Of a stretch of DNA of 6,987 nucleotides, positions 1 to 6,629 are shown piece by piece. The translations under genes and the position numbers were made by a program. Each line of letters opens with the position of its first letter. Positions within the stretch are counted from its first letter, which is position 1. The DNA comes from CAZVAR01 sp964625225 (GTDB lineage Bacteria; Pseudomonadota; Alphaproteobacteria; JAJUGE01). The stretch is from NCBI GenBank assembly GCA_964625225.1, contig CAZVAR010000168.1, positions 1-6,987 of the forward strand, read 5' to 3'. The notes under the pieces are model-generated. The model was given only the letters and a program-made list of their open reading frames with translations. It did no database searches and was not told the origin of the DNA.

Positions 1-580
1 CACCCACATCATGAAGACGGAAGCATTGAAGCAGGCGCTCGACAAGTGGGGCTTCGATGCGGCAATCGGTGGCGCACGGCGCGATGAGGAGATTTCGCGC
101 GCGAAGGAGCGGATCGTCTCAGTTCGAACGGCAGGCCACGGCTGGGATCCCAAGGCGCAGCGCCCGGAGCTCTGGAACCTCTACAACACACGGGTCAGTA
201 ATGGCGAATCGATCCGGGTTTTTCCGCTCTCGAACTGGACCGAACTCGATATCTGGCAATATATCGCCGCCGAAGAGCTTCCGGTCGTACCCCTCTACTT
301 CGCCGCCGAACGGCCGGTGGTTCGCCGCGGCAGCATGCTGATCATGGTCGATGACGACCGACTGCCCCTCGGGCCCGGCGAGATACCAGAATGGCGATCG
401 GTGCGGTTCCGGACGCTCGGATGCTACCCGCTGACCGGGGCCATCGAATCGACTGCACAGACACCCCCGGAGATCATCCGCGAGCTAATGACTAGCAAGA
501 CCTCCGAGCGGTCAGGCCGTGCCATCGACCATGACGAAAGCGCCTCGATGGAGAGGAAGAAGCGCGAGGGCTATTTCTGA
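1..580 (+). CDS. cysD: Sulfate adenylyltransferase subunit 2 (CysD), 5'-truncated by window edge
   Basis: This is the catalytic small subunit of ATP sulfurylase, which with CysN makes adenosine 5'-phosphosulfate from sulfate and ATP in the cytoplasm. Base 1 is the last base of a codon; 192 residues and the stop are visible. The frame is open to the left edge, reading THIMKTEALKQAL, and the ATG at 11 is an internal Met, not the start. E. coli CysD is about 302 residues, so some 110 N-terminal residues, including the SGGKDS-type ATP pyrophosphatase loop, lie outside. Visible family landmarks are GGARRDEEISRAKERI, the FPLSNWTELDIWQYI segment, VPLYFAAERPV, RFRTLGCYPLTGAIES and the C-terminal SMERKKREGYF, all of which match CysD closely along the length. 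The TGA stop overlaps the ATG of cysNC, so the two subunits are made together. Nothing looks degraded in the visible part. Confidence 0.97.
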   Translation, partial: THIMKTEALKQALDKWGFDAAIGGARRDEEISRAKERIVSVRTAGHGWDPKAQRPELWNLYNTRVSNGESIRVFPLSNWTELDIWQYIAAEELPVVPLYFAAERPVVRRGSMLIMVDDDRLPLGPGEIPEWRSVRFRTLGCYPLTGAIESTAQTPPEIIRELMTSKTSERSGRAIDHDESASMERKKREGYF

Positions 581-582
581 TG
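566..582 (+). promoter_or_regulatory. cysD/cysNC stop-start overlap with internal ribosome binding site
   Basis: The cysD stop and cysNC start share one base in TGATG (578-582). A GAGG at 566-569 inside the last cysD codons lies 10 bases before the ATG and could serve as the ribosome binding site. The purine-rich stretch GAGAGGAAGAAG just upstream may add to it. The arrangement indicates translational coupling, which would balance the two subunits of ATP sulfurylase. Confidence 0.7.
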
Positions 583-2457
583 GCCGAAGCCGCCGTCCAT
601 GCTTACCCGCCACAGCCGGCGCCGAACGGCCTGCTCCGCCTCCTGACCTGCGGCAGCGTCGATGACGGTAAGTCGACGCTGATCGGTCGGCTACTGTACG
701 AGACGAAGAGCCTGTATGCGGACCAGGTCGCCGCGCTTGAGCGCGACAGCCGCAAATTCGGCACGACCGGTGACATCGATTTTGCGCTCCTGCCGGACGG
801 GCTGGAGGCGGAACGCCAGCAGGGGATCACGATCGACGTCGCCTATCGCTTCTTCGCGACAGCGCGCCGGACGTTCATCATCGCCGATGCGCCGGGACAC
901 GAGCAATACACCCGGAACATGGCGACGGCCGCTTCCACAGCCGATCTCGCAATCGTCCTGGTCGACGCGCGCAACGGGGTTACGATGCAGACGCGGCGAC
1001 ATTCGCAGATCCTGTCCCTGCTCGGAGTCCGGTCGATCGTCCTCGCCGTCAACAAGATGGACTTGGTCGGCTTCGACGAAGAGTGGTTCGCGGCGATCCG
1101 TGATAGCTATCTCCGCTTCGCCGAAGGCCTCGAATTCGCCCAGATTCTGTCGATCCCGACCGCGGCACGCTACGGCGACAATCTGACCACGCCCAGCAGC
1201 CGGATGCCTTGGTATGCGGGCCCGGCGCTCCTCGAGCATCTCGAAGAGATCGATGTCGAGACCGGCCGATCGGCGGCCCCGTTCCGAATGCCGGTCCAGT
1301 GGGTGACCCGCGCCGACCCGGACTTTCGCGGCTATGCGGGCACGATTGCTAGCGGGTCGGTGCGGATCGGCGATCCGGTGCTGGTCGCCCGATCGGGTAC
1401 TCGATCCACCATTACGCAGATCGTCAGCATGGATGGCGATCTCGAGGAAGCGAGCGCAGATGAGGCCGTAACCCTCGTGCTGAAGGACGCGCTCGATATC
1501 GACCGGGGCGAGCTGCTGGCAGGGATCGACACGCCGCCCGAGGTCTCGGACCAGTTTGCCGCCAACCTGATTTGGATGGGCAACGCGCCGCTGCTGCCGG
1601 GACGGACATACCTGCTCAAGACCGGGGGCCGGACCGTTCCGGCGACCGTGACCCGGATCAAGCACAAGCTCGACGTCACCAGCTCGAAGCACCTCGCCGC
1701 CGATGATCTGCGGATCAACGAGATCGGCTTCTGCAACGTGTCTCTTTCAACACCGATCGCGTTCGATCCGTACCGAGCCAACCGAACGACCGGCGCCTTT
1801 ATCCTTATTGATCGCCTGAGCAACGCCACCGTCGCGGCCGGCCTGATTGCCTTCGGGCTGCGGCGGGCAGCCAATCTCCATTGGCAGGCCCTCGACGTCG
1901 ACAAGACGGCACGTGCCACGCTCAAGGCGCAGACGCCGGTAATCCTTTGGTTCACCGGGCTGTCGGGCGCCGGTAAGTCGACGATCGCCAATCTCGTCGA
2001 GCGGAACCTGCATGCTCTCGGCCGCCATACCTATGCGCTCGACGGTGACAATCTTCGACATGGTCTGAACCGCGATCTCGGCTTCACCGAAGCCGACCGG
2101 GTCGAAAACATCCGTCGGGTGGCCGAGGTCGCCAAGCTTTTCGTCGATGCCGGTCTGATCGTCCTTGTCTCGCTGATCTCGCCGTTTCGGGCAGAGCGGC
2201 GGATGGCACGAGAGCTGGTCGAGCCGGGAGAATTCATCGAGATCTTCGTCGATACCCCGCTCGCGGAATGTCGGCGCCGTGACCCAAAAGGCCTCTATCG
2301 CAAGGCCGACGAGGGCATGCTCAAGAACTTCACTGGCATCGACTCGCCGTACGAGCCGCCAGAGAATCCGGATCTTTGCCTCGACACGATGACAGAAGCG
2401 CCCGAGGCGCTGGCCGGGCGGGTGATCGGCCTCCTTCAGGAGCGCGGAATTATATGA
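580..2457 (+). CDS. cysNC: Bifunctional sulfate adenylyltransferase subunit 1 / adenylylsulfate kinase (CysNC)
   Basis: A 625-residue fusion of the regulatory GTPase subunit of ATP sulfurylase (CysN, about residues 1-440) and APS kinase (CysC, about 445-625). CysN uses GTP hydrolysis to drive APS formation with CysD; CysC phosphorylates APS to PAPS. CysN motifs are the P-loop GSVDDGKST (25-33), RQQGITIDVAY around the switch I region, DAPGH (103-107) and NKMD (158-161), followed by EF-Tu-like beta-barrel domains. CysC motifs are a second P-loop GLSGAGKST (460-468), the DGDNLRHGLNRDLGF segment, SLISPF with S534 at the position of the phosphorylated serine of the family, and the KGLYRKA and FTGIDSPYE segments. 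All key residues are present, so both activities are expected. The same fusion is known as CysNC in sulfur assimilation and as NodQ in rhizobial Nod-factor sulfation. Sequence alone does not say which role applies here, and no cysH or sulfotransferase lies in the window. Confidence 0.97.
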   Translation: MAEAAVHAYPPQPAPNGLLRLLTCGSVDDGKSTLIGRLLYETKSLYADQVAALERDSRKFGTTGDIDFALLPDGLEAERQQGITIDVAYRFFATARRTFIIADAPGHEQYTRNMATAASTADLAIVLVDARNGVTMQTRRHSQILSLLGVRSIVLAVNKMDLVGFDEEWFAAIRDSYLRFAEGLEFAQILSIPTAARYGDNLTTPSSRMPWYAGPALLEHLEEIDVETGRSAAPFRMPVQWVTRADPDFRGYAGTIASGSVRIGDPVLVARSGTRSTITQIVSMDGDLEEASADEAVTLVLKDALDIDRGELLAGIDTPPEVSDQFAANLIWMGNAPLLPGRTYLLKTGGRTVPATVTRIKHKLDVTSSKHLAADDLRINEIGFCNVSLSTPIAFDPYRANRTTGAFILIDRLSNATVAAGLIAFGLRRAANLHWQALDVDKTARATLKAQTPVILWFTGLSGAGKSTIANLVERNLHALGRHTYALDGDNLRHGLNRDLGFTEADRVENIRRVAEVAKLFVDAGLIVLVSLISPFRAERRMARELVEPGEFIEIFVDTPLAECRRRDPKGLYRKADEGMLKNFTGIDSPYEPPENPDLCLDTMTEAPEALAGRVIGLLQERGII

Positions 2458-2466
2458 GTGCCATGC

Positions 2467-2490
2467 GGGCTCCCGGGTACGTCCGAGCCC
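2467..2490 (+). terminator. Possible weak stem-loop just after cysNC
   Basis: GGGCTC (2467-2472) and GAGCCC (2485-2490) form a perfect 6-bp GC-rich stem around a 12-base loop, beginning 9 bases after the cysNC stop. There is no T-run after it, so it does not meet the usual criterion for an intrinsic terminator. It may only be chance in GC-rich DNA. Confidence 0.25.
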
Positions 2491-2516
2491 CGACGGTGCG
2501 ACCAAACGCAGCGAGA

Positions 2517-2532
2517 CATCCGGATTCGGATG
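2517..2532. repeat. Short perfect hairpin in the cysNC downstream gap
   Basis: CATCCG (2517-2522) and CGGATG (2527-2532) are perfect inverted copies around a 4-base GATT loop. The compact tetraloop hairpin could stabilise the 3' end of the cysDNC transcript or be a small protein-binding palindrome. No T-tract follows. Function is unknown. Confidence 0.3.
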
Positions 2533-2622
2533 AACGACAACACCGGCCAAATCCGCACCGCCACAAACACACCCATGCTACAGGTCCGTGCGTGACCCCC
2601 TGCACGACAAGGCTACGCTGTG

Positions 2623-2916
2623 ATGATGCCTAGTCGCCGAAATCGCAAGCTCGGCCGCAATCTTATGATCTGGCTGGCCGCAATCGCTGCCTTGGCTCTC
2701 GTCGCATCGTTCCAGGCCGGGCCCGCTCAATCTCAGCGAGAGATCGCATGGCCGGCAGTAGTCAAGCCGATCGTCCTGTTGCTGCTCTTCTCGTCTGTTC
2801 TCACCTATGGCGTGTGGCGCCGACGCCTGCGATGGGGCTCGGTTACACTATTGGTCGGCGCATTGACCTTGGCCGTCGGCGCGGCGGCGCTGCATTGGCT
2901 GGGCCTCTTGCATTAA
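2623..2916 (+). CDS. Small predicted membrane protein, three hydrophobic segments, unknown family
   Basis: I do not recognise this protein. From the ATG at 2623 it has 97 residues. A basic N-terminus (PSRRNRKLGRN) precedes a hydrophobic segment at about residues 14-32, a second at about 46-65, a basic patch WRRRLRWG at about 65-72, and a third at about 73-96 that ends the protein. The positive patches suggest a cytoplasmic N-terminus and a cytoplasmic loop between segments two and three. Three starts are possible in a row: GTG 2620, ATG 2623 and ATG 2626. AAGG at 2609-2612 is the only ribosome-site candidate and fits the first two best. The gene follows cysNC in the same direction after 165 bases and could be read through from it or have its own promoter. 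The regular hydrophobic pattern and lack of better competing frames support a real gene, but there is no homology evidence. Confidence 0.55.
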   Translation: MMPSRRNRKLGRNLMIWLAAIAALALVASFQAGPAQSQREIAWPAVVKPIVLLLLFSSVLTYGVWRRRLRWGSVTLLVGALTLAVGAAALHWLGLLH

Positions 2917-2928
2917 CCTGGCAGCGCC
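2886..2928. repeat. 8-bp inverted repeat spanning the end of the small membrane-protein gene
   Basis: GGCGCTGC (2886-2893) and GCAGCGCC (2921-2928) are perfect inverted copies separated by 27 bases that contain the TAA stop. The RNA could form a GC-rich stem closing the 3' end of the message. The loop is long and no T-run follows, so a terminator role is only possible. Confidence 0.3.
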
Positions 2929-2993
2929 CGGCGACCGACATGCAAATGGGGCCCGCGTCCTCCACCTCGCCCGCTACCGGTGATACCGCTGTT

Positions 2994-3006
2994 GCCTGAA
3001 ACAGGC
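2994..3006. terminator. Small hairpin in the convergent intergenic region
   Basis: GCCTG (2994-2998) and CAGGC (3002-3006) pair around an AAA loop, in the middle of the 110-base gap between the converging + and - strand genes. This is where a bidirectional terminator would be expected, but the stem is only 5 bp. On the - strand it lies beyond the glycosyltransferase stop and is not followed by a clear T-run, so the call is weak. Confidence 0.25.
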
Positions 3007-3026
3007 CGAAAGTGAGCACACGCCTT

Positions 3027-4340
3027 CTATTCGGCAGCGGCCCGGATCGGAGTGGAACGGCGCGCTCGTCGTTGCCGAGCGGTGCCTCGCCGGTTCGCGC
3101 TGGATCCGATCAGGCTCCTATAGAGCGCCAGATGCTGCTTTGCGCACGCGCCGATGTCCGGCACGCTCGGCTTCACCGATTTGGGGCGGGCGGTGCTCTT
3201 CGCAATCGCGTCCCGCATGACCAGAGCGAGGTCGACCGGATCACCCATCCGGAACCGCAGCCCGTTCTGATCCGGCGTCACATGCTCGGCCATGCCACCG
3301 AGGTCACTGCAGATCACTGGGCATCCAGCAGCCAGGGCCTCCTGGATCACCAGCGGGCTGTTTTCCGGCCAGATCGAAGGGACGACGACCCAGTCGACCG
3401 ACGCCATCAGCTGTGACGCTTCTTCGGCGCGATAGGGCCCATGCCAGAACACGGTCGTGTGCAATTCTTTCACCGCCTGTCGGACGGCGGTCCGAACTGC
3501 CTCGGCCGTATAGCCGTCGAAACCGTGCAAATGCAGCTCGAAGGGGGCGCCGTCACGTTGCAGCCGGCGCGCCGCCTCGAGCAGGACCAGAACACCCTTG
3601 TGCGGCTGGACATTGCCGAAGAAGCCGAACCGGATCGGCCGCACGGCGTCGCGCTGCCGTCGAGCCGGTCGATCAGTCGGAGCCAGGTACCCGTTCGGGA
3701 TATGCACGATCCGCTCCGGCTCCAGCCCCCAAGCGAGAAACTGCTCGCGCAGGAAGCGGCTCGGCGCGATGAACCGGTCGACCATTCCGAATGCCGCACG
3801 CACGAACAGCTCGCGCAGCCGGAACTCCTCGACGCGCCGTTCCGGAAAGCAGCGCTGGCAGGCGACCGGGTGGGGATCCCGGCAGACCTGGCCATCCTTC
3901 GTCTTGATCAGGAGCCCGTGATTGCTGCAGATCGCATAATAGTCGTGTAGCGTGAGAACGATCTTCGCCCGCGGCCAGCCATGCCGGATGCTGGTGATCG
4001 CCTCGAGTCCCAGCTCCAGAAAATGGTGGAAATGGACGATGTCGGGTTGGAGGTGCCGCGCGAGTTGCTCGACGTCGCGCAACACGCCGTAGGTATCCGC
4101 CTGCGACAGTGCGAAGCGCTGGAAATGGCCGCCCGACAGTAGGATGTCGCCACTGGCTGGATCGACCGCACCGAAATGCGTGCCGGCATTGTCGGTCTGC
4201 CGCGCCCCCGTCTTTGCCGCCGCGAAGACGATATCGATGCCGGCTTCCGCTTCAACCGCCTGTTTCAACCGTTTGGCAAAGATCTCGGTGCCACCGGGAT
4301 GCAGGAGCGGGTGGTTGTGGGCCAGAAATAGGATGCGCAT
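3027..4340 (-). CDS. Family-4 (GT-B) glycosyltransferase
   Basis: A 437-residue retaining-type glycosyltransferase that would move a sugar from a nucleotide sugar to a glycan or lipid-linked acceptor at the cytoplasmic face of the membrane. The N-terminal half starts MRILFLAHNHPLLHPGGTE, with the glycine-rich GGTE at 16-19, followed by PDIVHFHHFLELG and LTLHDYYAICSNHG (HDYY at 132-135). It then has a Cys-containing segment (CRDPHPVACQRC) as seen in many GT4 proteins. The C-terminal half has FGFFGNVQPHKG (238-249), the usual start of the second Rossmann domain, then the EX7E pair E326/E334 in PENSPLVIQEALAAGCPV, which binds the donor nucleotide sugar. The last 25 or so residues are Arg-rich and look like a loose tail. 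An in-frame ATG at 4493 would add 51 residues with no family resemblance and overlap the upstream gene, so ATG 4340 is preferred. It follows the GT2 gene by 5 bases. Donor and acceptor cannot be told from sequence. Confidence 0.93.
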   Translation of the reverse strand: MRILFLAHNHPLLHPGGTEIFAKRLKQAVEAEAGIDIVFAAAKTGARQTDNAGTHFGAVDPASGDILLSGGHFQRFALSQADTYGVLRDVEQLARHLQPDIVHFHHFLELGLEAITSIRHGWPRAKIVLTLHDYYAICSNHGLLIKTKDGQVCRDPHPVACQRCFPERRVEEFRLRELFVRAAFGMVDRFIAPSRFLREQFLAWGLEPERIVHIPNGYLAPTDRPARRQRDAVRPIRFGFFGNVQPHKGVLVLLEAARRLQRDGAPFELHLHGFDGYTAEAVRTAVRQAVKELHTTVFWHGPYRAEEASQLMASVDWVVVPSIWPENSPLVIQEALAAGCPVICSDLGGMAEHVTPDQNGLRFRMGDPVDLALVMRDAIAKSTARPKSVKPSVPDIGACAKQHLALYRSLIGSSANRRGTARQRRARRSTPIRAAAE

Positions 4341-4357
4341 AGGGACTAAGCCGCCTC
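4338..4357 (-). promoter_or_regulatory. Tight junction between the two glycosyltransferase genes
   Basis: On the - strand the GT2 stop TAG (4348-4346) is followed by TCCCT and then the GT4 ATG (4340-4338). The only Shine-Dalgarno-like sequence is GAGG at 4357-4354, 13 bases before the start and inside the last GT2 codons. That distance is long, so initiation of GT4 probably depends on ribosomes ending GT2. The junction decides the GT4 start and marks the pair as one operon. Confidence 0.6.
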
Positions 4358-6577
4358 GGCGCCGGTTGGCTGATCCGGTATCCCGAATGGCGTGCTTACG
4401 ACAGCGAACCGGTTCGGCACCAACTCGTCGGCCCGGGGCTCCGCCGCCATTAGGGCCGCGATCTCCCGGTGCCATCGCTGCGTTTGAAGCCAACCATTGT
4501 ACCGAGATGCCGCGCTCTCGCTGTACTCGGCATGTCCGGCGATACTGGATCGCTCAAAATGATACAGCTGCACCCCACCAAAGTAGCGGATGCTATAGCC
4601 CGCGGCCCGGAGCTTCAGGCAGAGATCGGAATCCTCGAAATCCCCGACGACATAGTCCGTAGTGAAACCGCCGACCGCTTCGAAAGCCGAACGCGGTACG
4701 AACAGGCAGGCGCCGGTCACCGCCGGAACATCGCACAGCGCATCCGCCGCAGCAATCCGGTTCGGCAACCCCTTGTAGAAATGCCGATTGATCCACCAGC
4801 CGAACGGTCCGTTCTCGAAATACATGCCGGCATGCTGCAGTGCACCGTCCGCGTGCAGCAGTTTGACCCCGAGCGCGCCGACCTGCTGGTCTTGGCGCAG
4901 CTGTCGAACCGCCGCGCTGAGCCAGCCCGGCTGCTCCGGTATGACATCCGAATTGAGCATCAGGAGCAGATCAGCCGAGGCGGCCGTGGCGCCGGCGTTT
5001 GAAGCGACCGCATAGCCGCCATTGCTGCTCATCACGATCAGCCGGCAGCTGAACCGGAACTGTGCAGCCAAGCCCCGCAGCGCGTGGACAACCTCCCCTT
5101 CCTGTTCGGGCGAGTCGAGGACGAAGATCACCTCCGCCTCCCGGAAGTCCGGATCCAGCGCGAAATGGAAGACCTGGTGCTTCAGATAGGACAGGTTCCG
5201 ATACAGTGGGATCACTACTGAGACGGCCGGTGATGCCGGCAGGCAGCCGAACAGATGCTCCGCCGCCGGCCGTACTGTCTGCACCAACTGCTGCTGGACC
5301 ACACCAACCGTGGATGCCCAGATCGATCCGATGACCCAAGCATCGACCTCTTGCTCCGGGACCAGCCGCAGCAGCTTGCCGCGCGCCTCCCGCGGCGAGC
5401 GAGGTGCCGGCGCGCTGACCAAGCCCGCCTCCAGCCCCCCTCGCAGCCGCAGCCTGGCAGAGACCTGCGGCAGGCCGATAGCCGATCTGGGCAACGAGAC
5501 ATGGCTGGCGAACCAGGGCCTCGGAGGGCAGCGGCCGAGCCTGCCGTGGATCGACTTGATCGCGCCCGACGACGGACTGCCGAACCGGCGTAGTTCGACC
5601 GTGATTGCTCGCCCGGCCAGATCGATCTCCAATCCTTCGATCAGACCATGCAGGTCGGCAAACCGGCCGGCCAGAACCGCTCCCGAGGGGCCGGGGATCA
5701 TCAGATCGATCGCGGCAAAGACCCCGAGTCCGGGATCGATAAACGGCCTGGGTTCAGCCATCAGGAGCCGTGTGACCGCCGGTGCGTTCGATGCGGTATC
5801 GCCGTCGGCAGGTCCTGGCGACCGCGAGACGGCACGGAGGATTACCGCACGATCCGCGCGGGAGTAGGCCTTCAGCCGTTCCCGCAGGGCGGCGACATCG
5901 CGTTGTACGACCGACGGAAGCGCCAGAAAGGCGAGCCGCCTGTCGGTTGCGAGGAATAAGCCGGTGGGGATGGCCGGCGGCATCGGGTCCTCCGTGAGTC
6001 CGGCCAGCCGCCGGCCAGTGCCAACGACGCCGGTCAGTCGGACTGACCGCAGTCCCTCGGAGACGATTGCGAAGCCGCAGATCTCCCCCCGGCCGGCAGG
6101 GAGCCTCTCCGCCTCGAACAGGAGCTGTGATCCGACCCGGCCCAGAAAGGCCGCGCGATCGCCCTGATCGCAGAGGTCACGCAGCCAGCGGACCAAACGG
6201 ACCATGGACGCACGGTCATCACCGCACCACTCCGTCCGCGTCTTCGCTGCGACGCCGATCACGAACCGTACCAGCGCCACGGTCTCACGCCGTGCGAATG
6301 CGGCCGCTGCCGGATCCGGGTAACCGCCCTTATAGAGTGCGACCGGCCCAGCGACCGAGTCGGCCTCGATCCGGTCGACGGCGTCCACGTCAGCCTCAAA
6401 CAGGAGCAGACCGACACGTCCGCCCCCGCGCGCGACCGCGTGTGCCGTTTTCCACCGGCCGACAACGGTTCCGTTGACCCGGACCGATCGGAGATCCCGC
6501 AGTGGATCTCCGATCGTCACGAACAGCCACGCCCCTTGCCAGACGTGTTGTGGCGTCAGAAGAGCCTCGATTGCCAT
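4346..6577 (-). CDS. Large protein with C-terminal family-2 glycosyltransferase domain and uncharacterised N-terminal region
   Basis: A 743-residue protein. A GT-A fold domain covers about residues 450-690: VSVVIPLYRN (452 on) opens it, LNSD (541-544) is the DXD-like metal and nucleotide site, VTGACLFVPRSAFEAVGGF follows, and DFEDSDLCLKLR has E648/D649 at the position of the catalytic base pair. YHFERSS comes after, as in rhamnosyltransferase-like GT2 proteins. It should be an inverting transferase building a surface polysaccharide or protein glycan. The first 445 residues match nothing I recognise. They contain predicted beta-rich blocks with a repeated motif, LRSVRVNG (29-36) and LRSVRLTG (176-183), followed in each case by a hydrophobic strand and a helical stretch; a weaker third copy may start near 285. 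No signal peptide or membrane segment is evident. The start is ATG 6577; a TTG directly before it (6580) is possible. No strong ribosome site is seen. It is the promoter-proximal partner of the GT4 gene. Confidence 0.9.
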   Translation of the reverse strand: MAIEALLTPQHVWQGAWLFVTIGDPLRDLRSVRVNGTVVGRWKTAHAVARGGGRVGLLLFEADVDAVDRIEADSVAGPVALYKGGYPDPAAAAFARRETVALVRFVIGVAAKTRTEWCGDDRASMVRLVRWLRDLCDQGDRAAFLGRVGSQLLFEAERLPAGRGEICGFAIVSEGLRSVRLTGVVGTGRRLAGLTEDPMPPAIPTGLFLATDRRLAFLALPSVVQRDVAALRERLKAYSRADRAVILRAVSRSPGPADGDTASNAPAVTRLLMAEPRPFIDPGLGVFAAIDLMIPGPSGAVLAGRFADLHGLIEGLEIDLAGRAITVELRRFGSPSSGAIKSIHGRLGRCPPRPWFASHVSLPRSAIGLPQVSARLRLRGGLEAGLVSAPAPRSPREARGKLLRLVPEQEVDAWVIGSIWASTVGVVQQQLVQTVRPAAEHLFGCLPASPAVSVVIPLYRNLSYLKHQVFHFALDPDFREAEVIFVLDSPEQEGEVVHALRGLAAQFRFSCRLIVMSSNGGYAVASNAGATAASADLLLMLNSDVIPEQPGWLSAAVRQLRQDQQVGALGVKLLHADGALQHAGMYFENGPFGWWINRHFYKGLPNRIAAADALCDVPAVTGACLFVPRSAFEAVGGFTTDYVVGDFEDSDLCLKLRAAGYSIRYFGGVQLYHFERSSIAGHAEYSESAASRYNGWLQTQRWHREIAALMAAEPRADELVPNRFAVVSTPFGIPDQPTGAEAA

Positions 6578-6629
6578 CAACAGAATTTAGCCAAGCAATG
6601 GAATCGGGCTGCTCGTACCAGGATCTCGG
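6578..6629. other. Gap between RTX gene and GT2 gene
   Basis: These 52 bases lie between the RTX stop and the GT2 start, both on the - strand. I see no hairpin with a T-run that would end RTX transcription. The sequence GCTAAATT about 10 bases before the GT2 start resembles a -10 element only loosely and has no good -35 partner. Readthrough from the RTX gene into the glycosyltransferases is possible but not shown. Confidence 0.4.

Larger units (their letters stand above)
2458..2619. other. Intergenic region after cysNC, no gene seen
   Basis: This stretch separates cysNC from the small membrane-protein gene. No reading frame in it looks like a protein: the one that runs through it on the + strand (2376-2633) starts inside cysNC and is rich in Pro, Arg and His with no recognisable motif. 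I see no tRNA-like fold and no good sigma-70 promoter. It contains two short inverted repeats, entered separately, that could end cysDNC transcription or sit in the leader of the next gene. Confidence 0.5.

Noticed and set aside
691..1692. Long open frame on the - strand (333 codons) opposite cysNC
   Set aside because: It lies wholly antisense to the well-supported CysN domain, is rich in Arg/Asp/Gly with no recognisable motif, and is the usual shadow of high third-position GC.
1747..2550. Open frame on the - strand (267 codons) opposite the CysC end of cysNC
   Set aside because: Antisense to conserved kinase motifs, with a low-complexity translation and no family features.
2587..2606. CGTGC/GCACG inverted pair before the small gene as a riboswitch or attenuator
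   Set aside because: Only a 5-bp stem with a 10-base loop. There is no leader peptide, no conserved riboswitch core and no T-run.
2376..2633. + strand frame bridging cysNC and the small membrane-protein gene
   Set aside because: It begins out of frame within cysNC, and its Pro/Arg/His-rich translation has no domain character. It overlaps the start of the better-supported small gene.
2748..2999. + strand frame overlapping the small membrane-protein gene
   Set aside because: Its translation lacks the regular hydrophobic segments of the 2623-2916 frame and has no motif, so it is more likely a shadow.
4341..4493. N-terminal extension of the GT4 glycosyltransferase to ATG 4493
   Set aside because: The extra 51 residues are Gly/Arg-rich, do not resemble GT4 proteins and overlap the GT2 coding end. 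The family-typical start MRILFLAHNHP at 4340 sits 5 bases after the GT2 stop.
5310..5867. + strand frame of 185 codons opposite the GT2 N-terminal region
   Set aside because: Because the GT2 N-terminal region is unfamiliar I checked whether the opposite strand was the real gene. The - strand frame is unbroken through into the GT2 motifs, while the + strand frame is Pro/Arg/Ser-rich without structure.
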